Origin: Gautieria morchelliformis
Taxonomy: Eukaryota; Basidiomycota; Agaricomycetes; Gomphales; Gomphaceae
Assembly: GCA_015179125.1 (NCBI GenBank)
Contig: WHVA01000011.1
Span: forward strand, 310,001-374,000
DNA: 64,000 nucleotides
Direction: 5' to 3'
The notes beneath the pieces were generated by a model. It was not told where the DNA came from. It made no database searches and saw only the letters and a program-made list of their open reading frames with translations. Made by a program: the position numbers and the translations under genes. Shown piece after piece: positions 44,965 to 55,948 of the stretch; the first letter of the stretch is position 1; the number at the start of each line of letters is the position of its first letter.

Positions 44965-45530
44965 CACTGGAGACATGGCAAAATTTCCTGACTTTGGAAA
45001 TGTACTGGAAATCCTAAGGATTATTTCTTCAAAAATTCCCAGTACAGGAAATTGGATGAAATTTTAGGTTTTATCAGGGTTTTTGACTTCAGCAAATCCT
45101 TCAAAAATTGTAAGACTATCACCTCAAAATATCCAAGAAACTCTCAGGAAACATTGAATTTCCTCCACTATGAAACTAAATATTTACTAAAGTTTCCTCA
45201 GTTTTGGACATTCTATAGAAACACCAATTTCTACAAAGTTTCCTTGTCAAGTATTGAGGAAATCAACATTTTCATAGAATTTCCAAACTGAGGAAACTGT
45301 ATTAAATATTTATTTTCATAGAGGAGGAAATTCAATGTTTCCTGAGTGTTTCTTGAAGATTTAAGGTGATAATTTTACAATTTTTGAAGGATTTCATGAA
45401 GTCAAAAACTCTGATAAAACAGTCAATTTTCATCCAATATCCTAAACTGGGAAATTTCGAAGAAATGTGGAATATCCTCAAGGTTTCTAGTAGATTTCCA
45501 AAGTCAGGAAATTTTGCCATGTCTCCAGTG
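44965..45530. mobile_element. 566-bp foldback/MITE-like element, nearly one complete palindrome
   Basis: It begins CACTGGAGACATGGCAAAAT and ends with its reverse complement. The arms pair along most of their roughly 280-bp length, including inner blocks such as GTTTCCTCAGTTTTGGA against TCCAAACTGAGGAAAC. It is flanked by TAA on both sides (44962-44964 and 45531-45533), a TWA-type duplication as made by PIF/Harbinger transposases. No coding capacity. Confidence 0.88.
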
Positions 45531-45533
45531 TAA

Positions 45534-46824
45534 GCTTGCCTGATGAATGGATCACTCCTACATCATGACATCAATACACCACCTCTCTGGATGTAATCCA
45601 GAAGACTATTCTGCTCAAACACTTGATGTCACCTAACTGCAGTATCGAGCTTGCTGAACATGACACTTGGTTAGATATTGATGTGTTTGGTCCAAGCATG
45701 GTAGGTAGTGCCTAGATTGTTACATTGAATGGATGTGAGGGCGATAAATGGCACAGATCTGATTCTTGACCCAGACACTGTCTTGCTCTTGATTCCTCTT
45801 GTGCCTGTTCCTGTCACAGGTAAGGTCTTAACCAAGAAGATTGCCAAGCTGTTATGGGATTTTGTCCATCTAGTCATCATGTTTGAAGCTTTCTCCACCT
45901 CCTTATCCTACTGCCCTGGCAAGAATGAATCTGGGGCTGGTCTTACTCCCTATGCATTCCCCCCCACTATCATCTAAGCTATCAGAAGGTTCAAGCAGAC
46001 ACTTACCATTCCAGATGGAATGGCAACAGGAAACAAGCATCAGGACACAGAAGTGCAATATGGCTAAGATAGCGGCCATCCAAACTCAGCTACCCTTAAG
46101 CACCCATTCTGGCCATCTCGGTAGGCTGCCTACTACTTTGCGCACTTGGACAAATAAATAAATCAGTAACCATAGAATCATTTCTAGCATACATACAAAG
46201 AACTTGGTGGTTTTACTTAACTAAAATACATGACAATTGTCACACAGAAGAGAAAACCTTTTTTATTCTTGAAACTGTCTTTAAACTTCGTTTTAGACCC
46301 ATAGAACAGGTCGACCATTTTTGACCTGACAGATATTGGCTGCCTGGAAGTTCCTGGCAGAGTTTATAAAGTTGCATGGGGGGTCCTTGTGGGTGTTTTA
46401 CATAATTTGCACGGCACCGGTACCCGACAGTCTAAGTTTCAACCCAACCATGGGTCCCTGGCGGTCTCTACCCAGCACTGTACCCAACCCAGGCTTATCC
46501 CAGTGCGAAAGCATGGGTCTAGACCCCTAGTTACACTTAAATACCTAAACCCCAAATATGAACTACCGATTTTGGCCGCTTATGTAATAGGGTTAACTAG
46601 GGTTAACAAGTGCTTAAGGGTAGTTCAGTTTGGATGGCTGCTACCTTATGTGTGAGATATGGGTGAAGTGCCGCACCATGGAATTTGGCATGGAAGGGAA
46701 TGTGGGTGGCTCTGCAGCTGGGTGTTCAATGTTCATGCTGCACCTTGCTAAGTATGTGCTCCCAATGGCACTTGTCTTCCCATATTTACAGAGATACTGT
46801 ACTGTGCAGTGTTGAAACTGAATA
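45534..46824. other. Repeat-rich spacer without a supported gene
   Basis: Short open frames (for example 45729-45977) have coding-like stretches but no recognisable domain. Probably decayed transposon sequence. Confidence 0.4.
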
Positions 46825-46829
46825 TCATA

Positions 46830-47065
46830 TATAGTTGAAGTAGATTAGAATTGGGTAGTCAATTTGATAGTGAGCAGCGACCTTAGTCGCTGCCTTAAAT
46901 ACATGGTGTCCTATCTAATTATATCTCTCCCCATTGTCTGTCTGACACATTGTTCTCTCTAGGTCCTTTGCCCACCATACCTTGTCTCATGAACTATAAT
47001 CTGAGGGACACGTCACCATATGCATCATAGCACCAAAGTGCCACCCAGACCTCCAGATGCCAACA
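46830..47065 (-). repeat. 3' LTR of copia-2
   Basis: Aligns along its length with 53295-53523. Just inside (47066-47076) the minus strand reads AGGGGGAG, a polypurine tract. Confidence 0.85.
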
Positions 47066-47473
47066 CTCCCCCTCACTTCAGTGAGTCCTAAAGTCTTTCG
47101 CACATACCCCTGTTGAGGCCACTCTTGTCCCTCCATTATTGAATCCACAAGATCCTCATTCAACCTGGCCTAAGTTTAGCAAAGCCTCGTTAGAGGCCAC
47201 TTGCTTGCAGATCAAGTGGTATGCAAATCAATAATGGTTGAATCTGAGTTCTTTGAGTGTCCTGAGCCAGATAAATTCTTTGGCACCTATAGTAAGGGTG
47301 AGATACTTGGCCTCTATCATAGATAATGCTACTGTGCACTTTTTCCTTGCACTCCAAGCAATAGATCCTCCCCCTGACATCGCAACATATCCATTGATTG
47401 ACCTAAAAAGGATGTCACTATCTCACATGTCTATAAGATAACAGAGGGGGTGGTCTGTGAGTGCTATATTGGG

Positions 47474-47896
47474 TCATGTTCTGAGAGCTGTATACATGGG
47501 TGAGCCAACCATCCTGGCACCATGATTTATTGGCAGCTGCACCAGCTCCCTGGTCTTGATCACCTCAGAGTTACTGTGGGTGACGATTTTGTTGCTGACT
47601 AATGCACAGTCTGCATCGGGGCCTTTGGTTATCTCTGGTGTCTGCACTTCAGTGTCTCTAGCAGTTGCCATTGTCATATGTGGATCTGCATCAGTCCTCA
47701 CATCTGCAGCCACTGCTTTCACTTCCACTCCCCCTGGCTGTTGCTCCTGTGTCATATATTCCTCCCCCTCAAGCACAGCCATCTCATTGCTCCCTGTCCC
47801 TTGACATGCTACTTGATACATATGTCCCACCTTTTTGCATGTTCCAAAAATTGCTCCCATGCTTGATTTGAATGTGACACCTAATGATATAAACAT
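47474..47896 (-). pseudogene. Copia-2 protease-downstream remnant
   Basis: The open frame begins FISLGVTFKSSMGAIFGT and KKVGHMYQVACQ, matching the region after the protease in copia polyproteins. The remaining sequence is linker-like. Integrase, RT and RNase H cores are absent. Confidence 0.6.
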
Positions 47897-47924
47897 AGCT
47901 GTGTGTCCAATATCGGTGAGGTGC

Positions 47925-49218
47925 TGTCATGACGCATTTATTTTCTATACTCAGTCGCTCTGTCTTCCCATTCCTCACTCCACCTCCGTGTTCGCTCTGA
48001 TCGCCGTTCGCTGGGTTTGGCGGTTGATCTTCGCTGTTCGCGCCATTCACCATAGCCACGCCATCAAAGCACGATTGACGTCCTTGGACTGGCTTGGTGG
48101 TTCATCACTGGCCCTATCACCTCCTCTGCTCAACCCCCTTTCGATGTTCCTATGATCGGATTGTCACGACTCGTGTATTTTCTCCGCCCAGCTATCCCTG
48201 TTTCCCCTTTCACCACTCCTCCTCCGTATTTGCTCGGCTTCACCCCTCCCTTCGACCACCCCTCCTCCATGTCCTCTCTGTTCGCTCTTCGCCACATTCG
48301 CCGAACGACCATTCACTGCTTGCATCATTCGCCAGCAGGCACACCATCAAACGCAATCAACATCCTCTACCCAGTGTGATGGTTCATCACTGGCCCCATC
48401 ACCTTCCTAATGCAACCCCTTTAGGTGTTCATATGGCCGGGATGCATTCATGGGACATCCTACCCGTGGGTCGTGTGGGATCAACCCAGCAGACGAAGAG
48501 TCCGTGCAGGGTAGCGTATATACAGGTCCCAAGGCGTGTTTTCGTACATACAGGTCCCAAGGCGTGTTTTCATACATAGGTACCTTCGCCCTCTTTCCTC
48601 TCCGTCATTTCATGTTCACACCCCTCTTCCATTCTATTGAATGTTTATTTTATCTATTTTGTATCATGACTGCGCACCCCTATCCAACCCTGACTCATGA
48701 TGGCCTCTTTCCTATTCGCTGTTACAGTACGAGCATTTGATATAAGTAGTTCACATTCGCATGTATGTTCCCCAGTTCAATTATCATACATCGATCTTGT
48801 GCAAACTTGACCTCGCTGTGACTATTGTCTTGAGCCTTCTCCTGTAGATTTCTATCTTTGACAGGAAGAAGACTTAGGCATCACTGGTGAGTTCTCATAC
48901 TTCATCTTCGTTACCTTAGCCTTCGAATTATTTTCTGTGCTGTCGGCAAAGGGCTCCGAAGGAGCACCTTCGCTGGCGAAAGGATTGTCACTACTTACAC
49001 AACCTTTCTGAGACATCTTGCACGTTGCATCGTCAAGTGTCGCAGGCTATTTTTATCTGACTGCAGATAGGGCAAGCCCCGTTTGGGCAGCCCTTTATCT
49101 TGTGAACATTTATTGGTTCACCCTCTTCGCCGAACAGCATACTTATTTGCACAAGTCATTCGGGCATTCGCTGTGTTCACTAATACACGATATTAATGCC
49201 TAAAAACCAATCTTGACA
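47925..49218 (+). mobile_element. Solo LTR A (1294 bp, long form)
   Basis: Starts TGTCATGAC and ends CAATCTTGACA, flanked by GGTGC at 47920-47924 and 49219-49223. Its first 240 bp are a second, diverged copy of the LTR's own 5' end, which restarts as TGTCACGAC near 48169. A TATA-like GATATAAGTAG lies near 48737. Confidence 0.9.
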
Positions 49219-49713
49219 GGTGCCCTATACTGATAAAGTTGTTGGGTGCCTTGGGCACATGTTTTATGTTATTGAGCTTAATAGTAAAGGTATCAGCCGA
49301 CTTTGAATTCCAAGGGGACCATTCCTCATCTGTGGGTCTTAAGCGAAGCTCCAGGGGTGATGCCATCAATGACAGAGGTCTCTTCAATGTACAATGAGAA
49401 ATCATGTGGGTCATGGGCTATATGTGTAGTTGCAGCTGAGTCGGCAGGCCAGTCAAATGCTGAAATAGAGATGAGAGCTGTATTACCAATACAAATATGT
49501 TCCTCCATGTTGGCATCATCCACAGCAAAGGGACGAAAGAAGTCATGGCAGAGATTGATGATGCCGATGGCTCCCTCAGACTTGAATATGCCCTGTAGTC
49601 TAGTCCAGATCAGGTTGCTTGACAATAAATTGATCAATGTAAACCAGACATTCATCAGAGATATGCAAACAAATTTCCTTCCTCACCTTCTTGTCCTTTT
49701 TCGTCCATCCAGG
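49219..49713 (-). pseudogene. Copia-2 Gag-to-protease remnant
   Basis: On the minus strand: KKDKKVRKEICLHISDE, then after a frame change LQGIFKSEGAIGIINL, then a deletion that joins Gag to the protease motif FDWPADSAATTHIA, and later FTIKLNNIKHVPKAPNNFIS. The piece continues beyond solo LTR A at 47919. Confidence 0.75.
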
Positions 49714-50741
49714 TGTCATGACCTGTCTATTTCTCTTACCCCACTGTCTCTATGTTCCCTCTCGTCACTCCCTAGCATCTTCGCCAGAGTTCGCCGCACC
49801 CACTGACCACTCCCCCTCTACGTCCTCTACCCGCTGTTCGCCCCATTCTCTGAACCGCTATTTGCTGCTCGTGCATTTCACCAGCAGGCACGCCATCAAA
49901 TATGATTGATACCATTCACCCGGCATGATGGTTCATCATTAACCCCATCATCTTCTTAATCCAACCCCATTGGGTGTTCATATGGCCAAAGTGTGTTCGC
50001 AGGACATCCCTTCCATAGGTCGTGCGGGATCAACCCAGTAGACGAAGAGTCCGTGCAGGGTAGCATGTATGCGGGTCCCAAGACATGGTTTTGTCCATAA
50101 GTGCCTTCACCACCTTTATTCTCCATCATTTCATGTTCGCATTCTTCCCTCACTCTATTGTATGTTTATTCCATCTACTTAGTATCATGACTGCACACCC
50201 CTATCCGACCCTGACTCACGACGGCCTCTTTCCTATTCGCTGATGCCTTACGAGCATTTGATATAAGTAGTTTACATTCGCATGTATATTCTCCAGTTCA
50301 ATTATCATACGTCGTCCATCTTGTGCAAACTTGACCTCACTGTGATCATCGTCTTGAGCCTTCTCTTGGAGATTTCTATCTTTGACCAGCAGAGGACTTA
50401 GGCATCACTGGTGAGTTCTCATACTTCATCTTCGTTACCTTAGCCTTCAAACTATTTTCTGCGCTGTTGGCGAAGGGCTCCGAAGGAGCACCTTCGCCGG
50501 CGAAGGGACTGTCGCTACTTAGACAGCCCTTCCGTGACACCTTGCACGTTGTATCGTCAAGTGCCACGGGCCATTTCGTATGACTGTAGATAGGGCGCAC
50601 CCCATTCGGGCAACACTCCTATCTTGTGAACATTCATTGGTTCACGTATTCGCTGAACGGCATACTTATTCGCACAAGTCATTCGGGCATTCGCTGTGTT
50701 CACTAATACACAATATTAACACCTAAAAACCAATCTTGACA
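49714..50741 (+). mobile_element. Solo LTR D (1028 bp, short form)
   Basis: Starts TGTCATGACCTG and ends CAATCTTGACA, flanked by CCAGG at 49709-49713 and 50742-50746. Same family as A but without the extra 240-bp 5' block. Confidence 0.92.
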
Positions 50742-50938
50742 CCAGGGATCACCTGTCTCTCTGCTGCTGTTACGTTCCTCAGATCCGGGGGTTCAGGTTC
50801 TACCTTGGTGCCACTGGTGATATCCCAGAGTTCTTGGTCAACCAGGATCCAGTCAAGGCAGCAGCGCCAAGCAGCATAGTTGTCCCCATTCAGTGGATCA
50901 ACTATGTATGTACTGTTAGTCATGCTGGCAAGAGACAT
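50742..50938 (-). pseudogene. Copia-2 Gag N-terminus
   Basis: Reads MSLASMTNSTYIVDPLNGDN then WRCCLDWILVDQELWDI, the UBN2-type copia Gag opening. The reading frame runs into solo LTR D and resumes at 49713 with KKDKKVRKEICLHISDECL. Confidence 0.8.
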
Positions 50939-51010
50939 TGTTGGTCAATTACTGGTGCAGAGGTTCAATATAGATAATTAGTTATGGCTGGGGCCAATAA
51001 GCTATAGGTC

Positions 51011-53289
51011 TGTCAAGATTGGTTTTTAGGCGTTAATATCGTGTATTAGTGAACACAGCGAATGCCCGAATGACTTGTGCGAATAAGTATGCTGTTCAGC
51101 AAATAGGTGAACCAATAAATGTTCACAAGATAAGAGGGCTGCCCGAGCGGAGCTCGCCCTATCTACAGTCGTAGCGAAATAGCCCGTGGCACTTGACGAT
51201 GTAACTGTCAATATTGGTTTTTAGGCGTTAATATCGTGTATTAGTGAACACAGCGAATGCCCGAATGACTTGTGTGAATAAGTATGCCGTTTGGCGAATA
51301 GGTGAACCAATAAATGTTCACAAGATAAGAGGGCTGCCCGAGTGGAGCTCGCCCTATCTACAGTCGTCGCGAAATAGCCCATGGCACTAGACGATGTAAC
51401 GTGCAAGGTGTCACGGAAGGGTTGTCTAAGTAGCGACAATCCCTTCGCCGCCAGCACAGAAAATAGTTCGAAGGCTAAGGTAACGAATATGAAGTATGAG
51501 AACTCACCAGTGGTGTCTAAGTCCTCTTCTGGTCGAAGATAGAAATCTCCAGGAGAAGGCTCAAGACGATGATCACCGCGAGGTCAAGTTTGCACAAGAT
51601 GGATGATGTATGATAATTGAACTGGGGAATATACATGCGAATGTAAACTACTTATATTGAATGCTCGTAAGGTATCAGCAAATAGGAAAGAGGCCGTCGT
51701 GAGTCAGGGTTGGATAGGGGTGTGCAGTCATGATACTAAGTAGATGGAATAGACATACAATAGAGTGAGGGAAGAGTGTGAACATGAAACCACAGAGAGT
51801 AAAGGTGGCGAAGGCACCTATGTATGAAATCATGTCTTGGGGCCCGCATAACACTGCCCTGCACGGGTTCTTCATCTGCTGGGTTGATCCCACATGACCT
51901 ACGGGTAGGACGTCCCGCGAACGCACCCTGCTCATATGAACACCAAAAGGGGGTTGGACCAAGAAGCTGATGGAGCTACTGACGAGCCATCATGCCGGGT
52001 AGGGATATTGATCGTGATTTGATGGTGTGCCTGCTGGTGAATGATGCGAGCAGCGAGTGGCTGTTCGGCGAAATGTGAGGAAGGGCCAACGGAGATGACA
52101 TAGGGCAGGAGTGGTCGAGGTGGAGGGCGAAGCCGAGCGAACACGGAGGAGAAGTGGTGAAAGGGGAAATGGGGATAACAAGGTGTAGGAAATACACACA
52201 TCATGACAATCCGATCATAGGAACATCATCGAAAGAGGGTTGAGCAGAGGAGGTGATAGGCTCAGCGATGACTGCCAAGTCAGTCCAAAGAAGTTGATCG
52301 TGCTTTGACAGCGTGGCTATGGTAAATGGCGTGAACAGCGAGGATTGGTTGCCGAACACGGCAAGGGCGATCGGAACGAACACGGAGGTGGAGTGAGAAA
52401 TGGGAAAACAGGGCATCTGAGTATGGGAAATAAATGTGTCATGACAGTAACGTGCAAGGTGTCACGGAAGGGTTGTCTAAGTAGTGACAATCCCTTCGCC
52501 GGTGAAGGTGCCCCTTCGGAGCCCTTTGCCGTCAGCACAGAAAATAGTTTGAAGGCTAAGGTAATGAAGATGAAGTATGAGAACTCACCAGTGATGCCTA
52601 AGTCCTCTTCTGGTCGAAGATAGAAATCTCCAGGAGAAGGCTCAAAAACGATGATCACAGTGAAGTCAAGTTTCCACAAGATGGACGACGTATGATAATT
52701 GAACTGGAGAATATACATGTGAATGTAAACTACTTATATTGAATGCTCGTAAGGCATCAGCGAATAGGAAGGAGGCTGTCGTGAGTCAGGGTTGGATAGG
52801 GGTGCGCAGTCATGATACTAAGTAGATGGAATAAACATACAATAGAGTGAGGCAAGAGTGCAAACATGAAACGATGGAGAATAAAGGTGGTGAAGGCACT
52901 TATGGACAAAACCATGTCTTGGGACCCGCATACATGCTACCCTGCATGGACTCTTCGTCTACTGGGTTGATCCCGCACAACCTATGGAAGGGACGTCCTG
53001 CAAACACACTTTGGCCATATGAACACCCAAAGGGGTTGGATTAAGAAGATGATGGGGGTTCGTGATGAACCATCATGCCGGGTAAATGGTATTGATCGTA
53101 TTTGATGGCGTGCCTGCTGGCGAAATGCGCGAGCAGCGAATAGTGGTTCGGAGAATGGGGCGAACAGTGGGTAGAGTGGACATAGAGAAGGAGTGGTCGG
53201 AGGGTGCGGCAAACTCTGGCAAAGATGCTAGGGAGTGACGAGGGGGAACATAGAGGCAGTGGGGTAAGAGAAATAGACAGGTCATGACA
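51011..53289 (-). mobile_element. Solo LTR C (about 1033 bp once nested LTR B is removed)
   Basis: Inverted relative to A and D: starts TGTCAAGATTGG and ends GGTCATGACA on the plus strand. Flanked by AGGTC (51006-51010 and 53290-53294). Interrupted at 51206-52446 by LTR B. Confidence 0.9.
51206..52446 (-). mobile_element. Solo LTR B (1241 bp, long form), nested in LTR C
   Basis: Starts TGTCAATATTGG and ends TGTGTCATGACA on the plus strand, flanked by GTAAC (51201-51205 and 52447-52451) within LTR C. It has the same extra 240-bp block as LTR A. Confidence 0.9.
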
Positions 53290-53294
53290 AGGTC

Positions 53295-53523
53295 AAAGTA
53301 GATTAGAATTGGGTAGTCAGTTCAATAGTGAGCAGCGACCTCAGTTGCTGCCTTAAATACATGGTGTCCTATCTAATTATATCTCTCCCCATTGTCTGTC
53401 CAACACCTTGTTCTCCCCAGGTCCTTTGTCCACTATACCTTGTCTTGTGAACTATAATCTGAGGGATGTGTCATCGTATGTATCATCACACCGAAATGCC
53501 ACCTGGATCTCTAGATCCCATCA
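53295..53523 (-). repeat. 5' LTR of copia-2 (main part; the other 8 bp lie at 51003-51010)
   Basis: Homologous to 46830-47065. Solo LTR C inserted eight bases from its inner end, duplicating AGGTC. Confidence 0.82.
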
Positions 53524-53749
53524 TCATATACTATCAGTGTGAAAGTGTGTCATGTCGACTCATTGCCCATGTGATTTGTCAGGCTACTAGTACATAACCA
53601 CCCATACCCACACATGTGGGCAATACTCTGGCCTGCCTGTGTGCAGAATTTGATATTTGTGCAAAATGACACTCATAGTTCTTGCTTACAACCCTCTCAA
53701 AATGGAGAGACATGACCAGATGTGCAAAAGGCTGACTCTCAGTTGCCAG

Positions 53750-53902
53750 TGTTGGAATTTCATGGAGAAGGGATGTGAAGGAAGGGGATAGCACTGACTG
53801 GGTGTTGTGGCAAGTTACAAATGGATGAGTAAATACAAACAAACTACTGGGTATTTGTTAGCTACATGTTGTGTTTGGCATTGCGGTCACTCAATGCCAC
53901 TC
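53750..53902 (+). repeat. Direct repeat, first copy
   Basis: About 150 bp starting TGTTGGAATTTCATGGAG and ending near CACTCAATGCCACTCA. The second copy is at 54305-54455, interrupted by a MITE. The two are 403 bp apart and could be the LTRs of a very short non-autonomous element. Confidence 0.7.
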
Positions 53903-54304
53903 ACAAATCCAAAAACATCATCACACCTTCTCGAGCGGTGTAGAGTCCAAAGCACCTCGTGAAACTTAGAACACAAACTCTTCATCATCCTCTTCTCCAG
54001 CATCTGCCAAAGTGGTCATGCCACACCTCGGGGAGCTGTAAAGTGACACTCTTCACTTCAGTGGTCCATGAGACCATTGCCTGATCATCATGCTTGCACA
54101 CGTAGAGGTAATGACAACAGAGTAAAAGGCAAAGCAGGCTCGGTGAATGGAATGGGGGTTGGTTGGCCTTTCGTTAGGTGTAAGTTGTGTGCTTTTGGTA
54201 GGCACATGTATGGGATCGATTGGCACACTTTCATTAGGCATGGTGCACTTTCAGTAGGTGCGACTTTTAGCAGGCAGCGTCTAGGCACAGTTTTGATATG
54301 TTTG

Positions 54305-54455
54305 TGTTGGAATTTCATGGAGAGGGGATGCAGAGGAAGGGGACAGCACTGACTGGGTGTTGTGGTGAGTTACAAACAGATGAGTAAATACAAACAAACT
54401 ACTGTGTATTTGTAAGCTACGTGTTGCATTTGGTATTGTGGTCACTCGAAGCCAC
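54305..54455 (+). repeat. Direct repeat, second copy
   Basis: Matches 53750-53902 with scattered substitutions. Its right end continues after the MITE at 55062, which shows the MITE inserted later. Confidence 0.7.
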
Positions 54456-55053
54456 TAGTGATGTGCACAGCCACCAAATGCCCAAGCCAGACCAGGTCCA
54501 AGCCGTGGGGGCACTGGGCTTCCAGGCCTGGCTCAGGTTCTGACAAGCCTGAACCAAGCTCAGAAGCCATGGCCTCATAGGTGCTTGCACCCCAGGATGT
54601 TTGGTAGCCAAAAAGTATACTTCTACTCAGATATGCATACCCAGATGCCCCTCCTGCCCCTCTCCAATGCCCTGTCCTCCATCACACATACTGGGCAGAT
54701 TGCATTCATCAACCTCCACTGCACATCCCCTACCAGTGTCACCTCTGCCCAGTCTGTTGCTAGCTCCCCACCGCCCAGACCAGGATCAGGCAGCATGTGT
54801 GCAGGCCCCCTGCCAGCCCTCTGTCACATCCATAGCATTGTCTGCATTGCACTATGCACTTGCACCCCGCCAGCCCTGCCCCCACCTCCATCCCTCCATC
54901 CCCACCTCCACCAACAGCATCCCCTCAGCCGGCTGCCCAAGCTAGGATTAGCCCAGGCTGAGCTGGGCCTGCTGTCAAGGGCCCAGCTCAGGATTTGGCA
55001 AGCCCAAGCCCAAGCCTGGGCTTTGGGGCCAAGCCAGGCCCTGCACATCACTA
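54456..55053. mobile_element. hAT-like MITE (598 bp, GC-rich)
   Basis: Terminal inverted repeats TAGTGATGTGCA / TGCACATCACTA, subterminal GGCC/CAAGCC motifs, and an 8-bp target duplication that has drifted: GAAGCCAC (54448-54455) against GATGCCGC (55054-55061). No transposase. The long open frame across it is not a gene. Confidence 0.75.
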
Positions 55054-55061
55054 GATGCCGC

Positions 55062-55948
55062 TCAAACATGAACAGCCAGGCCAGCTGGGAAGTTGCCTGG
55101 TGGGATGGATTTGCATGTCATTATCTGCACCCAGACCTTCCCTGCACACCACTCGAGGTGCTGACCAAATTTGAGTCTGCGAACATTGTGGGTGTCATGA
55201 TTACTTGCCACCTTCAGGCAGTGGATTTTATCAGAGGCCATGGGGTATTTGACAGGGAGTATAGTATATTGGAGGACTGAATTTGCTTACATAAGAAACG
55301 TGAGGGAACTGTGGTTGGTGCTTAAAATTTTCAATTTTATACTGGTCTTTACTGCCCTTCACTACTTTCAGTACTCATTTAATATCAGGTATTATTTTTT
55401 TTTGATTACAAATTAAAATAAATAAATGGACAATATTGCGAGTGCGGGTCAGTTTTGTCGCGCGCGGGGAGAAAATATTTGTGCGGGATGACACTCATAC
55501 ATTTGTGCCACGTGCTCCGGAGCCTCAACAACCGAGATAGTCCAATCATGCACGCGGTGATTTCCGAACAGCAAAGAGATCGAGGGTTTTTCTTTCTGTG
55601 CCACGAACACTGATGACAATACCCAAGAGGCTTGGACCCCTTGGCAGCCATGTATCCGAGTGATCGGAGGCCTCATTTGTTCAAGGATTACGAAAACAAA
55701 TAGGAATGGGTATTTCAGTGGTGTCTCACATCAAATTAAAGTTGCCTGCTCAAGCCAATCCAGGGTACGGAAGGCCGTCGGGGGGGATGGATTCCCGTCG
55801 TCATGGCGTACAGAAGCCAGTTGTTGGCCTACAAAACAACAGATCGTTGCAATGTCTAGCACCCACTGTCGTCAGTCAGGTATCGTTTCGGTGAGTACTT
55901 CTCGAATGATACTTCGCCTCATGACGAAAACATCTTTGTGGCCTAGTG
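55062..55948. other. Spacer before the F-box gene
   Basis: No supported gene. A T-rich/AT-rich stretch is at about 55380-55430. The right end may hold the F-box promoter or an untranslated first exon. Confidence 0.4.

Larger units (their letters stand above)
46830..53523 (-). mobile_element. Internally deleted Ty1/copia element (copia-2) carrying four nested LTR insertions
   Basis: The LTRs are 46830-47065 and 51003-51010 joined to 53295-53523 (split by an insertion). They start TG and end TATA on the minus strand. The 5-bp duplication TCATA lies at 46825-46829 and 53524-53528. Gag starts at 50938. After removing the nested LTRs only about 1.6 kb of internal sequence remains, so most of pol is gone. 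Solo LTRs A, D, C and B inserted later. Confidence 0.85.

Noticed and set aside
47556-48740. Multiple plus-strand ORFs
   Set aside because: They fall in copia-2 remnants and solo LTR A and have no protein motifs.
54585-55280. 231-codon ORF
   Set aside because: It is mostly inside the GC-rich MITE and its translation is biased, domain-free sequence.
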